From: CAYZHM01 sp964478225
Lineage (GTDB): Bacteria; Pseudomonadota; Alphaproteobacteria; Micavibrionales; Micavibrionaceae
Length of the DNA: 64,000 bases
Reading direction: 5' to 3'
Assembly: GCA_964478225.1 (NCBI GenBank)
Contig: CAYZHM010000003.1
Coordinates: 62,001-126,000 of the forward strand
The position numbers and the translations under genes are program-made. Shown here in pieces: positions 50,900-59,486 of this stretch. How positions within the stretch are numbered: position 1 is the first letter of the stretch; each line of letters starts with the position of its first letter. Under the pieces are notes generated by a model. The model searched no databases. It was not told the DNA's origin and worked only from the letters and a program-made list of their open reading frames with translations.

Positions 50900-53796
50900 A
50901 CACTCAACGCCTCGTCAACCAACCTTGCCTGTTGCAGGTTATGACGTTTGAGCATTCCAGTTGCAGGAGCCGCCGCTGCCGGACGTCCGACATACTTAGG
51001 TCTTCCGGCTTTATGGTTGGCCATCCCAAGCGATTCCTCTATACGGCGGTCAACAAAATGCCACGCCCCCTGGTTTTCAGGCTCTTCCTGGCACCAGACA
51101 ACATCAGCATTGGCAAACGGTTTAAGCTCATCGGCCAATTCTTCCGCAGGGAATGGATAAAGCTGCTCCATGCGCAAGATCATCACATCCTTAATGCCGC
51201 GCTCACGCCGCGCTTCAAGCAGATCGTAGTAGACTTTACCGCTGCACAGAACCACGCGCTTCATTTTGTCTGGCGCAACCAATTGGTCTTTATCATCATC
51301 CCACAAGAAACGGTGGAACGAGCTTCCATCTGTGAATTCATGAATTTGTGAAACCGCAAGCTTATGACGAAGCAAAGATTTCGGCGTCATCAAAATCAAA
51401 GGCTTTCTGAAATCCCGGTTCATCTGACGGCGCAAAATGTGGAAATAGTTCGCAGGCGTCGTACAGTTTGCAACCTGCCAATTATCTTCCGCACAAGATT
51501 GCAAGAAACGCTCAGGTCGCGCTGAAGAGTGCTCAGGCCCCTGCCCTTCAAAGCCATGCGGCAACAACATCACAAGACCGGACATCCGCAGCCATTTGCT
51601 CTCGCCCGAAGAAATAAACTGGTCAATCATGACCTGCGCACCGTTCACGAAATCTCCGAACTGTGCTTCCCAAAGCACAAGTGTCTTCGGATCAGCCAGC
51701 GTATAACCGTACTCAACGCCCAAGACCGCCATTTCAGAAAGCGGCGAGTCATGCACTTCAAATTTCGGCTGCCCCTCATAAACATGCTTCAGGGCAACAT
51801 ATTTATTCTCGTTTTCCTGATCGTACCAGATTGCATGACGCTGCGAGAACGTCCCGCGTCCGACATCCTGTCCCGATAAGCGCACAGCAAAATTATCATT
51901 AAGCAAAGCCCCGAACGCCAGTAATTCCGCCGTCGCCCAGTCAAACCCTTGCTCGCCTGCAAACATCGCCTTCTTACCGTCCAGAACACGTTGCAGTTTT
52001 TTGTTGATTGTGAAGCCTTCCGGCACCGTAGTCAGCACTCTGCCTAGTTCTTGAAGTTCCGCATTTGGAATGGCCGTATCGCCACGCCGTGGCCCCTCAG
52101 ACGCAACACTCAACCCGCTCCATGCGCCACCAAGAAAATCCGCATCATTCGGCTTATAGGTTTCTGTCGCCTTGAAAGCACCCTCAAGCTCATTCGTGAA
52201 ATCGTCCAAAATGGCTTTGGCTTCAGCTTCTGTAATTGTTTTCTCGGCAATCAATTGGCGTTCATACTGCGAACGCGTTGTCTCTTGCGTTGCAATTTTT
52301 TTGTACATTAGTGGCTGCGTGAACGCAGGCTCATCGCCTTCATTATGGCCGTAGCGACGGTAACAGAACATATCGATAACGACATCCTTACGGAATTTCT
52401 GACGGTATTCCGTTGCAATCCGCGCCACATGCACCACCGCCTCAGGATCATCGCCATTCACATGGAAGATCGGCGCCGCAACCATTTTCGCGACATCCGT
52501 TGAATACGGACCGGAACGGCTGAACTTCGGCATCGTCGTAAAACCGATCTGGTTATTAATCACGATATGGATCGTTCCACCAACGCGGTAACCGGGAAGG
52601 TCTGAAATCATCAACGTTTCCGCCGTAATCCCCTGCCCTGCAAACGCCGCATCTCCGTGCAATAGCAACGGCATGACTTTCACATACTCTTCGTCTTTAC
52701 GCTGACGCTGCTTTGCACGCACCTTCCCAATTACAACCGGGTTAACGAACTCTAGGTGCGACGGATTGGCCGTCAAAGAAAGGTGGACGCTCTTGCCATC
52801 AAAATCACGATCACTTGATGTCCCAAGGTGATATTTCACATCGCCCGAACCAAGCACATCATCAGGGGTCGAAGACTGCCCCTGAAATTCTGCAAAAATC
52901 GCTGTAAAGGGCTTGCCCATAACGTTCGCCAAAACATTAAGACGACCGCGGTGGGCCATACCGATAACCATCTCTTCCAATCCAAGCTGACTGCCGCGCT
53001 TCATAATCTGTTCAATCGCAGGAATAAGCGCCTCGCCACCATCAACGCCAAACCGCTTGGTTCCCGTGTGCTTTTTATGGAGAAACTGCTCAAACACTTC
53101 GCCGGCAGTCAAACGTTTCAAAATCGCTTTCTTGCCCTCAGCTGTAAACTCAGTCTTGTTATGAGGCTCCTCAATCCGCTCTTGAATCCACTTCTTTTCA
53201 GCAGGATCAGAAATATGCATATACTCCACACCAATCTTGCCACAATAAGTCGCGCGCAAAGTTGTTACGATAGTATCCAAAGTCGCCGTCTGCATACCGA
53301 GAACACCGCCAATATAAATCATGCGGTTATAATCAGACTCCGAGAAACCGTAATAAGAAGGGTCAAGCTCCGGATGCTGTTCAATCTCGCGCATCCCAAG
53401 CGGATCAAGATCGGCCATCAAATGCCCGCGCGCACGGTAGGCACGAATAAGCATCAAAGCAGAAATTGAATCCTTTGCAGCAATTTGCAATTCATCACGG
53501 CTAAGGTTGTCACTCATCCGTCTTGCAGGCTCATTCGCCGCTTTCGGCAAATTCTGCACCGGCGCCACATGGGCCACACCAAACGCACGCCCGGACTTAC
53601 GATTTTCTTCCGGCGTCCAACTCGCGCCCGCAAGATCTTGAAGAAGCTCGATCTCACTATCCTTCAAACCATCAAAAAACGATTTCCAGCTCTCATCAAC
53701 GTTGCTGGCATTCTTGAGATATTGCACATACAAATGCGCGACATATTCGGCGTTGGTGGCATTGATAAAAGTAAGATTGGGTGCGGTATTGGTCAT
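50896..53796 (-). CDS. sucA: 2-oxoglutarate dehydrogenase E1
   Basis: 966 residues, ThDP-dependent decarboxylase of the TCA cycle. GMAHRGRLNVL, the ThDP region with HGDAAFAGQG and the magnesium site, and YRRYGHNEGDEPAFTQP are typical. GGAG lies 7 nt before ATG. It is preceded by a long perfect hairpin with a T-run (53812-53847), so its synthesis may depend on read-through from sucCD. Confidence 0.98.
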   Translation of the reverse strand: MTNTAPNLTFINATNAEYVAHLYVQYLKNASNVDESWKSFFDGLKDSEIELLQDLAGASWTPEENRKSGRAFGVAHVAPVQNLPKAANEPARRMSDNLSRDELQIAAKDSISALMLIRAYRARGHLMADLDPLGMREIEQHPELDPSYYGFSESDYNRMIYIGGVLGMQTATLDTIVTTLRATYCGKIGVEYMHISDPAEKKWIQERIEEPHNKTEFTAEGKKAILKRLTAGEVFEQFLHKKHTGTKRFGVDGGEALIPAIEQIMKRGSQLGLEEMVIGMAHRGRLNVLANVMGKPFTAIFAEFQGQSSTPDDVLGSGDVKYHLGTSSDRDFDGKSVHLSLTANPSHLEFVNPVVIGKVRAKQRQRKDEEYVKVMPLLLHGDAAFAGQGITAETLMISDLPGYRVGGTIHIVINNQIGFTTMPKFSRSGPYSTDVAKMVAAPIFHVNGDDPEAVVHVARIATEYRQKFRKDVVIDMFCYRRYGHNEGDEPAFTQPLMYKKIATQETTRSQYERQLIAEKTITEAEAKAILDDFTNELEGAFKATETYKPNDADFLGGAWSGLSVASEGPRRGDTAIPNAELQELGRVLTTVPEGFTINKKLQRVLDGKKAMFAGEQGFDWATAELLAFGALLNDNFAVRLSGQDVGRGTFSQRHAIWYDQENENKYVALKHVYEGQPKFEVHDSPLSEMAVLGVEYGYTLADPKTLVLWEAQFGDFVNGAQVMIDQFISSGESKWLRMSGLVMLLPHGFEGQGPEHSSARPERFLQSCAEDNWQVANCTTPANYFHILRRQMNRDFRKPLILMTPKSLLRHKLAVSQIHEFTDGSSFHRFLWDDDKDQLVAPDKMKRVVLCSGKVYYDLLEARRERGIKDVMILRMEQLYPFPAEELADELKPFANADVVWCQEEPENQGAWHFVDRRIEESLGMANHKAGRPKYVGRPAAAAPATGMLKRHNLQQARLVDEALSV

Positions 53797-53811
53797 GGAT
53801 TTCTCCGTTAT

Positions 53812-53847
53812 AAAAAAGCTAGGGACACATTAATTTAATGTGTCCCT
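53812..53847 (-). terminator. Perfect terminator-like hairpin directly before sucA
   Basis: AGGGACACATTA (53821-53832) and TAATGTGTCCCT (53836-53847) form a perfect 12-bp stem with a 3-nt loop. On the minus strand it is followed by AGCTTTTTT (complement of 53812-53820), then after a few bases by the sucA ribosome binding site at 53797-53810. There is no room for a promoter between it and sucA. Confidence 0.85.
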
Positions 53848-53888
53848 GTTTGCAATCCTTCTCAGGAACTAAACCCCAAGCGACTTAA

Positions 53889-54320
53889 TCACACCATCTC
53901 AAAAACTGGTGTCTCAAAAACTCGATGCATATCTACCTGAGGACCTATAACATCTTGCATTGAATACAATAAATAATCTTTGCCAAATATTTCGTTTTTT
54001 CCGCGCGTTTGAACGGCTTGTGGCAAATATGGATATGTTTGAAAAACAACCTGATCAACATAAAATTCCAAAATCTTTGGAAGGCATGCTCTATCCCCTG
54101 ATTTCCATTCAGGAACATTAGAAACATCCATGGACTTCAAAGCTTCATACCCCTCCTCGATCGCATAAAAAAGATCTTCAGGCAATTCAGACTTTGCGCT
54201 CCAAGGATCCCCTGGCCAGTAATCATAAAGCTGGTATTTTTGAATAATTCCTTTCAAAAACTCATAATCAACAGCCAAACTCGCCAAGGCTGCATCATAT
54301 TCTTTGCGGGTAATCTCCAT
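53889..54320 (-). CDS. Unknown protein in the suc operon, 143 aa
   Basis: Lies between sucD (27-nt gap) and the hairpin before sucA, same strand. Helical and acidic, Trp/Tyr-rich (YQLYDYWPGDPWSAKSEL), ending VFETPVFEMV. No signal peptide, no membrane segment, no family recognised. Co-transcription with sucCD is likely from spacing. More AT-rich than suc genes. Confidence 0.65.
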   Translation of the reverse strand: MEITRKEYDAALASLAVDYEFLKGIIQKYQLYDYWPGDPWSAKSELPEDLFYAIEEGYEALKSMDVSNVPEWKSGDRACLPKILEFYVDQVVFQTYPYLPQAVQTRGKNEIFGKDYLLYSMQDVIGPQVDMHRVFETPVFEMV

Positions 54321-54347
54321 ACAATTTACTCCTTTTACTATTGATAC

Positions 54348-55223
54348 CTAAGCAGCCATTGCTTTCTTGACCGCATCACCCAATCCCGCAGGAGACTCGG
54401 AAACAACGAAGCCAGCCGAACGCATGGCTTCCATCTTCGCCGGAGCGGTATCGTCCGCACCGGAAATCAGCGCGCCAGCATGCCCCATGCGCTTGCCCGG
54501 AGGCGCAGTCGCACCGGCGATAAAGCCCGCAATCGGCTTCTTGTTCTTTAAGGATTTGTAGAATTCGCAAGCCTCAATCTCCGCTGTACCACCAATCTCG
54601 CCGATCATGACGATGGCTTCAGTTTCAGGATCCTTCATGAACATCTCGATACAGTCGATGAAGTTCGTGCCGTTGACCGGATCGCCACCAATCCCGATAC
54701 AGGTCGATTGACCAAGACCGACTTTGCCTGTCTGGTAAACCGCTTCATACGTCAGCGTGCCGGAACGCGACACGATGCCGACGCTGCCGCGCTTGTGGAT
54801 GTGACCGGGCATAATGCCGATCTTGCACTCGCCGGGCGTAATCACGCCGGGGCAGTTCGGGCCGATCAGACGGGTTTTGGAATTTTTCAATTTTGCCTTC
54901 ACCTTCACCATGTCCAGCACCGGAATACCTTCGGTGATACACACGGCCAGGTCCATCTCGGCATCAATCGCCTCAATAATCGCAGCAGCAGCAAATGGCG
55001 GGGGAACGTAAATCACGGTCGCATTCGCGCCTGTACGATCTTTCGCCTCAGCCACAGTATCAAAAACAGGAAGACCCAAATGCTCCGTGCCGCCTTTTTT
55101 CGGCGTCACGCCGCCAACCATTTTTGTACCGTAAGCAATCGCCTGCTCGGAGTGGAACGTCCCCTGCGAGCCTGTAAACCCCTGACAAATTAACTTCGTA
55201 TCTTTTCCAACTAAAACTGACAT
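54348..55223 (-). CDS. sucD: Succinyl-CoA synthetase alpha subunit
   Basis: 291 residues. CoA-binding Rossmann domain (GFTGSQGTFHSEQAIAYG), NCPGVITPGECKIGIMPG, and the phosphorylated His in GHAGALISG. AGGAG precedes ATG. Works with SucC to make succinate, ATP or GTP and CoA from succinyl-CoA. Confidence 0.98.
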   Translation of the reverse strand: MSVLVGKDTKLICQGFTGSQGTFHSEQAIAYGTKMVGGVTPKKGGTEHLGLPVFDTVAEAKDRTGANATVIYVPPPFAAAAIIEAIDAEMDLAVCITEGIPVLDMVKVKAKLKNSKTRLIGPNCPGVITPGECKIGIMPGHIHKRGSVGIVSRSGTLTYEAVYQTGKVGLGQSTCIGIGGDPVNGTNFIDCIEMFMKDPETEAIVMIGEIGGTAEIEACEFYKSLKNKKPIAGFIAGATAPPGKRMGHAGALISGADDTAPAKMEAMRSAGFVVSESPAGLGDAVKKAMAA

Positions 55224-55248
55224 TTATTATTCTCCTAAATTCTCTCTA

Positions 55249-56463
55249 TTACGCTGCTTTATTCATCGCTGCCTTGGTGGCCTTCACGACTTTCTCCGCC
55301 GCATCGGCCAAATCGTTCGCCGCGATGATATCAAGACCGGAATTGTTCAGGATCTCTTTACCCTTCTCGACATTCGTGCCTTCAAGACGCACAACCAGAG
55401 GAACAGACAACTTCACCTGCTTCGCCGCCGCGATCACGCCGTTCGCGATAATGTCGCACTTCATGATCCCGCCGAAAATGTTCACGAGAACACCTTTGAC
55501 CTTCGGGTCAGCCAAAATAATCTTGAACGCTGCGGTCACTTTCGCTTCGTCCGCGCCGCCGCCGACATCGAGGAAGTTCGCAGGCTCGCCGCCATAGAGC
55601 TTGATGATGTCCATCGTCGCCATCGCCAGACCGGCGCCATTCACCATACAGCCTATATTGCCATCCAGAGCAACATAAGAAAGACCATATTCATGCGCCT
55701 GCTGCTCTTTCTCATCTTCTTCCGACGCATCGCGCAAAGCCGCAATATCAGGATGACGGTAAAGCGCATTGTCATCGAAGTTGAACTTCGCATCAAGCGC
55801 CATAACCTCGTCACCCGAAACAATCATCGGATTGATCTCAACGATCGAAGCATCCAGCTCAACGTAACACTTATAAAGGTTTTTGAAGAACGGCAGCGCG
55901 CTGTCCTTGGCCTTGCCGCTTAGTTTAAGCGCATCAGCCAGCTTCGCCGCATCCGCATCACTCATGCCCGCAACCGGGTCAATCGCAACTTTCGTAATCG
56001 CATCAGGATTTTCATGCGCCACTTCCTCAATGTCCATGCCGCCCTCGGTCGAAACCATGAACGTCACTTTTGACGTCGCGCGGTCCAACAATACGGAGCA
56101 GTAATATTCCTTTTCAATCTCAACACCGTCCGTCACATACAAACGCTGGACCTCTTTTCCTTCAGGGCCTGTTTGCTTGGTGACCAGAACCTGGTTCATC
56201 ATCGCCTCGGCGGCAGCCTTCACATCATCAACAGTCTTGCATAGACGCACGCCGCCCTTGCCTTCAGGGTTATTCTTGAACTTACCAGCACCGCGTCCGC
56301 CGGCATGAATTTGAGCCTTGACCACAAAGAGCGTCGTTCCGTCTTTTTTCAGCTCTTCCGCGGCCTTAACGGCTTCGGCAACGCTCATGGCCGGAATGCC
56401 TTTGGGAACGGCAACCTTGTATTTCTCTAACAATTGCTTGGCTTGGTATTCATGAATATTCAT
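55249..56463 (-). CDS. sucC: Succinyl-CoA synthetase beta subunit
   Basis: 404 residues, ATP-grasp fold: MNIHEYQAKQLLEKYKV N-terminus, GGRGAGKFK nucleotide loop, EINPMIVSG, and the C-terminal CoA-ligase part with NIFGGIMKCDIIANG. First gene of the minus-strand suc run, 25 nt before sucD. GGAG is 10 nt upstream of the start. Confidence 0.98.
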   Translation of the reverse strand: MNIHEYQAKQLLEKYKVAVPKGIPAMSVAEAVKAAEELKKDGTTLFVVKAQIHAGGRGAGKFKNNPEGKGGVRLCKTVDDVKAAAEAMMNQVLVTKQTGPEGKEVQRLYVTDGVEIEKEYYCSVLLDRATSKVTFMVSTEGGMDIEEVAHENPDAITKVAIDPVAGMSDADAAKLADALKLSGKAKDSALPFFKNLYKCYVELDASIVEINPMIVSGDEVMALDAKFNFDDNALYRHPDIAALRDASEEDEKEQQAHEYGLSYVALDGNIGCMVNGAGLAMATMDIIKLYGGEPANFLDVGGGADEAKVTAAFKIILADPKVKGVLVNIFGGIMKCDIIANGVIAAAKQVKLSVPLVVRLEGTNVEKGKEILNNSGLDIIAANDLADAAEKVVKATKAAMNKAA

Positions 56464-56548
56464 AAGAGGTCGACTCCGCTCTACAGGTTAATTTCGCCTT
56501 TGTTTTAGCATCTTAGCGGCCATTTGCAAGCGCGAAAACCGCCAATTT

Positions 56549-56578
56549 TTGAATTGTTAGCCTTTTTTGTGCTAAAAT
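56549..56578 (+). promoter_or_regulatory. Candidate promoter for the coiled-coil gene pair
   Basis: TTGAAT (56549-56554), an 18-nt spacer and TAAAAT (56573-56578), 75 nt before the start at 56654. It lies in the divergent gap with sucC. Confidence 0.4.
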
Positions 56579-56590
56579 GAAGTCAACAAT

Positions 56591-56623
56591 AAAAAAACCT
56601 TGAAAAATGTAAATAAATCAAGG
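56591..56623 (-). terminator. Minus-strand terminator-like hairpin in the sucC/coiled-coil gap
   Basis: CCTTGA (56598-56603) pairs with TCAAGG (56618-56623) and, read on the minus strand, is followed by seven T (complement of 56591-56597). No minus-strand gene lies close upstream of it, so it may block antisense transcription or serve as a leader element of the plus-strand mRNA. Confidence 0.35.
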
Positions 56624-56653
56624 GTAAACGGTAAAAAATAGAGGTGCGGGTGT

Positions 56654-58102
56654 ATGGCGAATAACCCCACGCAAAGTGATAACTTATTTGCACCCGAAAC
56701 AAAAGCGGGTGAGGACGCACGTCTAGAGGGCGAAAAGTCAGGTACACTGAATTTTTCAGGCCTGAATGTCACCGCTGAAAGCACTCACAAAAATGAGCAA
56801 AAGAAAAAGGACGAAGATTACCGGGCCCGAGCCTACGCTAATCTGTTGCTCAATGGCCTTGCTGAACAATTGCAAAGAATTGAAGAAGAAATTGAAAGAC
56901 TGGAAAGCCAGCAGAACAGCCTTGAAAAGAAAATCATAGAAACCGAGAGCAGCATTTTAGCAGCGAAAGAAGTTCATGCTGCTTTAAAAGGCGATCTACA
57001 TGAAACATCGGCAGACGTAAAAGAACTGGCCAAAAAAGATACAAAAATAGCCGAAACTCAAAAAGTAACCGAGCAAGAGTTCAAACAAGCCCAAATAGAA
57101 CTAGAAGAAGCAGAGAAAAAACTTGCTGAAATTGAAAAGCAACCCGACACAATTAACCCTCTAACCGGTCAGGCTCTGGTTAAACAAGAAGATGGAACCA
57201 TTCTAACAATCGATGAAAATGGTGAAAAAGCCGAAGTCGATACTGTAACACAAACATTAGCTTCAGCCGCTGCTTATCTAGGCCTTGTAGAGGTAAAAAG
57301 CGATGACGCCGCGATCAAAAAAACGCTTGATCAGTGCGGAGAGGATTGCCAGCGTTTGCAAACCCATATCGAAAGCCTAAAAGAACAACGCGCGGCAAAC
57401 ACAGATAAAATCGAAAAAAGCAACGAACTCATTGAGCAGCTCACTGCAAAACTTGAAAAAGAGCAGCAGGACATAAAAGCACAAACGGAAAACCTGCAAG
57501 AAATGCATCAAGAAAATAAAGAACTTATTGACGCAATCAAAACCAAGAAAGCAGAAGCAGAAGAAATTAGAGAACAAATTAAAGAGAAAGAAGAAGAGCT
57601 AGGACTTTTAAAGGAAGAAGACCAAACCCTGACAGATAAATTTAACTCTCTGAACAACACGCTTAATCTCACGCACGAACAAATTGCTGAAAATCAGGGA
57701 TGGGGCACAATGACTCTTGAGCGCAACGAAGCCTTTGCTGCGCTTGAATCAAAGATCCTCGATCGCATAGAAGGCGGATCAATCCCATCATCAGAATTAA
57801 AGCACCTTCTCTCTGACAGCTCAGAAGCATTACGTGCCAGAGTGGAATCCATGCTCGATCAACGCGGGATTGAGGTCATAGAAAACAAATGGGGGATTGG
57901 CAACTATCAACCTATTGCTGAAACCAATCCAAATACACCGCGCATTGAGGGTCACGCCAACGAACTCACCTCCAACGACCTCACAAACACAATCCATGAA
58001 GAGTTTAAACGCGCCGCATCGGAAATCACAAAAACACTTAAACCCGATGAACCCAAACCGGTTGAACCAAGGCACACACAAACAATGGGGTTAGGCGCAT
58101 GA
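56654..58102 (+). CDS. Long coiled-coil protein, 482 aa
   Basis: Starts with GAGGTG about 7 nt upstream. Residues about 55-165 and 220-330 are heptad-rich, Glu/Lys/Gln-rich helices (AEQLQRIEEEIERLESQQ; EEIREQIKEKEEELGLLKEE), separated by a short beta-prone segment and followed by a less regular C-terminal 130 residues. Soluble, no signal peptide. It resembles structural or scaffolding coiled coils generally, not a specific family. Its stop overlaps the next start as ATGA, so the two proteins are made together. Confidence 0.72.
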   Translation: MANNPTQSDNLFAPETKAGEDARLEGEKSGTLNFSGLNVTAESTHKNEQKKKDEDYRARAYANLLLNGLAEQLQRIEEEIERLESQQNSLEKKIIETESSILAAKEVHAALKGDLHETSADVKELAKKDTKIAETQKVTEQEFKQAQIELEEAEKKLAEIEKQPDTINPLTGQALVKQEDGTILTIDENGEKAEVDTVTQTLASAAAYLGLVEVKSDDAAIKKTLDQCGEDCQRLQTHIESLKEQRAANTDKIEKSNELIEQLTAKLEKEQQDIKAQTENLQEMHQENKELIDAIKTKKAEAEEIREQIKEKEEELGLLKEEDQTLTDKFNSLNNTLNLTHEQIAENQGWGTMTLERNEAFAALESKILDRIEGGSIPSSELKHLLSDSSEALRARVESMLDQRGIEVIENKWGIGNYQPIAETNPNTPRIEGHANELTSNDLTNTIHEEFKRAASEITKTLKPDEPKPVEPRHTQTMGLGA

Positions 58103-59409
58103 GACCTCCAATCAATCTAAGATCGATATTTAATTCCAACAGCTATGGCGGCAACGCCTTTGGAAACAGTTTTTTTAATTTCGGCGGAGGCAACTCCATC
58201 AACCTCTCGCAAAATGGAATCCGCTTGAATGTCCGTGAAGGAGGCCTGAGACTAAGCCCAAGCCTCTACCAATACGGCAACAACCCAGCGCAATTCCGAT
58301 TAAATGGCAGCTTCTATCCCGAGGGCGGATATTATGGCCGCAACGCAATCCATTTTAATCACAATGAAGTTGGTGGCATATCGCGAAATAACGTTCGGCT
58401 CAATCTGGGCGGCTCTGGCTTCAGATTAAACCCTAGCATTTATCAATATGGCGACAACCCAGCGCAATTCCGATTAAACGGCAGCTTTTACGGACCTGGT
58501 GGCTACGGTTACCAAGGTCCATACAGAAATGGCTTTGGTTATGGCGGGGGAGGCTTCAGCGGTGAAAGTGGATATAGCGGTCCTAGCGGGATTTACAATC
58601 AAGGCGGGTTCCGAGGGCAGTTAAATTTTGGTGGAGGCTTGGGTTTCCCCCTGAACCCTTCCTATCTCAATAGAGGCATGAACACCAATCCGCCTTATTT
58701 CCTAACGCCCAATCAATTACGGCCAAATTACGGCCCACCGCCCTATTTACAACAGCCGCTTCCTATCCAACAGCCGAACGTTAGAGCAACACCTCCGGCA
58801 GAGCCTCAGCCCCCTGAGGTCACGCAGGCTCTGCAAGAAAGAAACGCACGGCGCAACGCAGCAGTAATAGGCACACCTCATTTCGAGCGCCAAGAAAACG
58901 AAATGCCAATGAATTTCACCGACTCCGTCAAAGGAATTTTTGGTGTTCTTAATAAATTTCTTGATGTCTTTTTCGAATTTTTCAGAGATCCCGAAGAAGC
59001 TCAGTTCAAAGCAAAACTTTTTTTCCCGACAAATGAAAAAGAGCAAAGATTAAGCGACACTCAGGACAGATGGCGCGGCACCACAACCGAAAACTACATC
59101 AAGATGATGGACAATGAAGGCCCTGGATTAACGCGCACACGCCGCCAAACATCACAAAGCAATCCAACTGCAGTCAGCGCCAATTCACGCAATGCGTTTA
59201 ACCAGGCTGCACCGAACATAAGCGTACCACATGTCAATACGCCAAGCATTTCCAACAACGGACCGGTCAGCCCGAGCAATGCTTTTAATCAGGCCGCGCC
59301 GAACAATACGAGTGTGCCGCACGTTAACACGCCAAGCCTTCCGCAATCGAGCACACCGCCAACCAACACGCCTCCCGTACCGCCATCACCATCGGGAACC
59401 ACCCCCTAA
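58099..59409 (+). CDS. Gly/Asn/Pro-rich repeat protein, 436 aa
   Basis: Coupled to the coiled-coil gene by a 4-bp overlap. Residues 41-80 and 99-138 are near-identical repeats around YQYGNNPAQFRLNGSFY, with a third degenerate copy (GQLNFGGGLGFPLNPSYL); the region is Gly/Asn/Tyr-rich. After a Pro-rich linker comes an amphipathic segment (VKGIFGVLNKFLDVFFEFF) and a C-terminal tail with two copies of NAFNQAAPN...SVPHVNTPS. No signal peptide. Looks like a structural or adhesive matrix protein, but function is unknown. Confidence 0.7.
   Translation: MRPPINLRSIFNSNSYGGNAFGNSFFNFGGGNSINLSQNGIRLNVREGGLRLSPSLYQYGNNPAQFRLNGSFYPEGGYYGRNAIHFNHNEVGGISRNNVRLNLGGSGFRLNPSIYQYGDNPAQFRLNGSFYGPGGYGYQGPYRNGFGYGGGGFSGESGYSGPSGIYNQGGFRGQLNFGGGLGFPLNPSYLNRGMNTNPPYFLTPNQLRPNYGPPPYLQQPLPIQQPNVRATPPAEPQPPEVTQALQERNARRNAAVIGTPHFERQENEMPMNFTDSVKGIFGVLNKFLDVFFEFFRDPEEAQFKAKLFFPTNEKEQRLSDTQDRWRGTTTENYIKMMDNEGPGLTRTRRQTSQSNPTAVSANSRNAFNQAAPNISVPHVNTPSISNNGPVSPSNAFNQAAPNNTSVPHVNTPSLPQSSTPPTNTPPVPPSPSGTTP
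58270..58487 (+). repeat. Direct DNA repeat inside the Gly-rich gene
   Basis: A stretch of about 44 bp starting at 58270 recurs with a few substitutions starting at 58444, 174 bp (58 codons) later; it encodes the YQYG[ND]NPAQFRLNGSF core. Both copies are in frame, implying recent internal duplication. Confidence 0.8.
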
Positions 59410-59486
59410 CCCCTTCCCTCTCGACATAACAGCTTACCGCGCGTACAATCGCGGGGGAAAGATTCATTCACAAGGGGAAATACATC

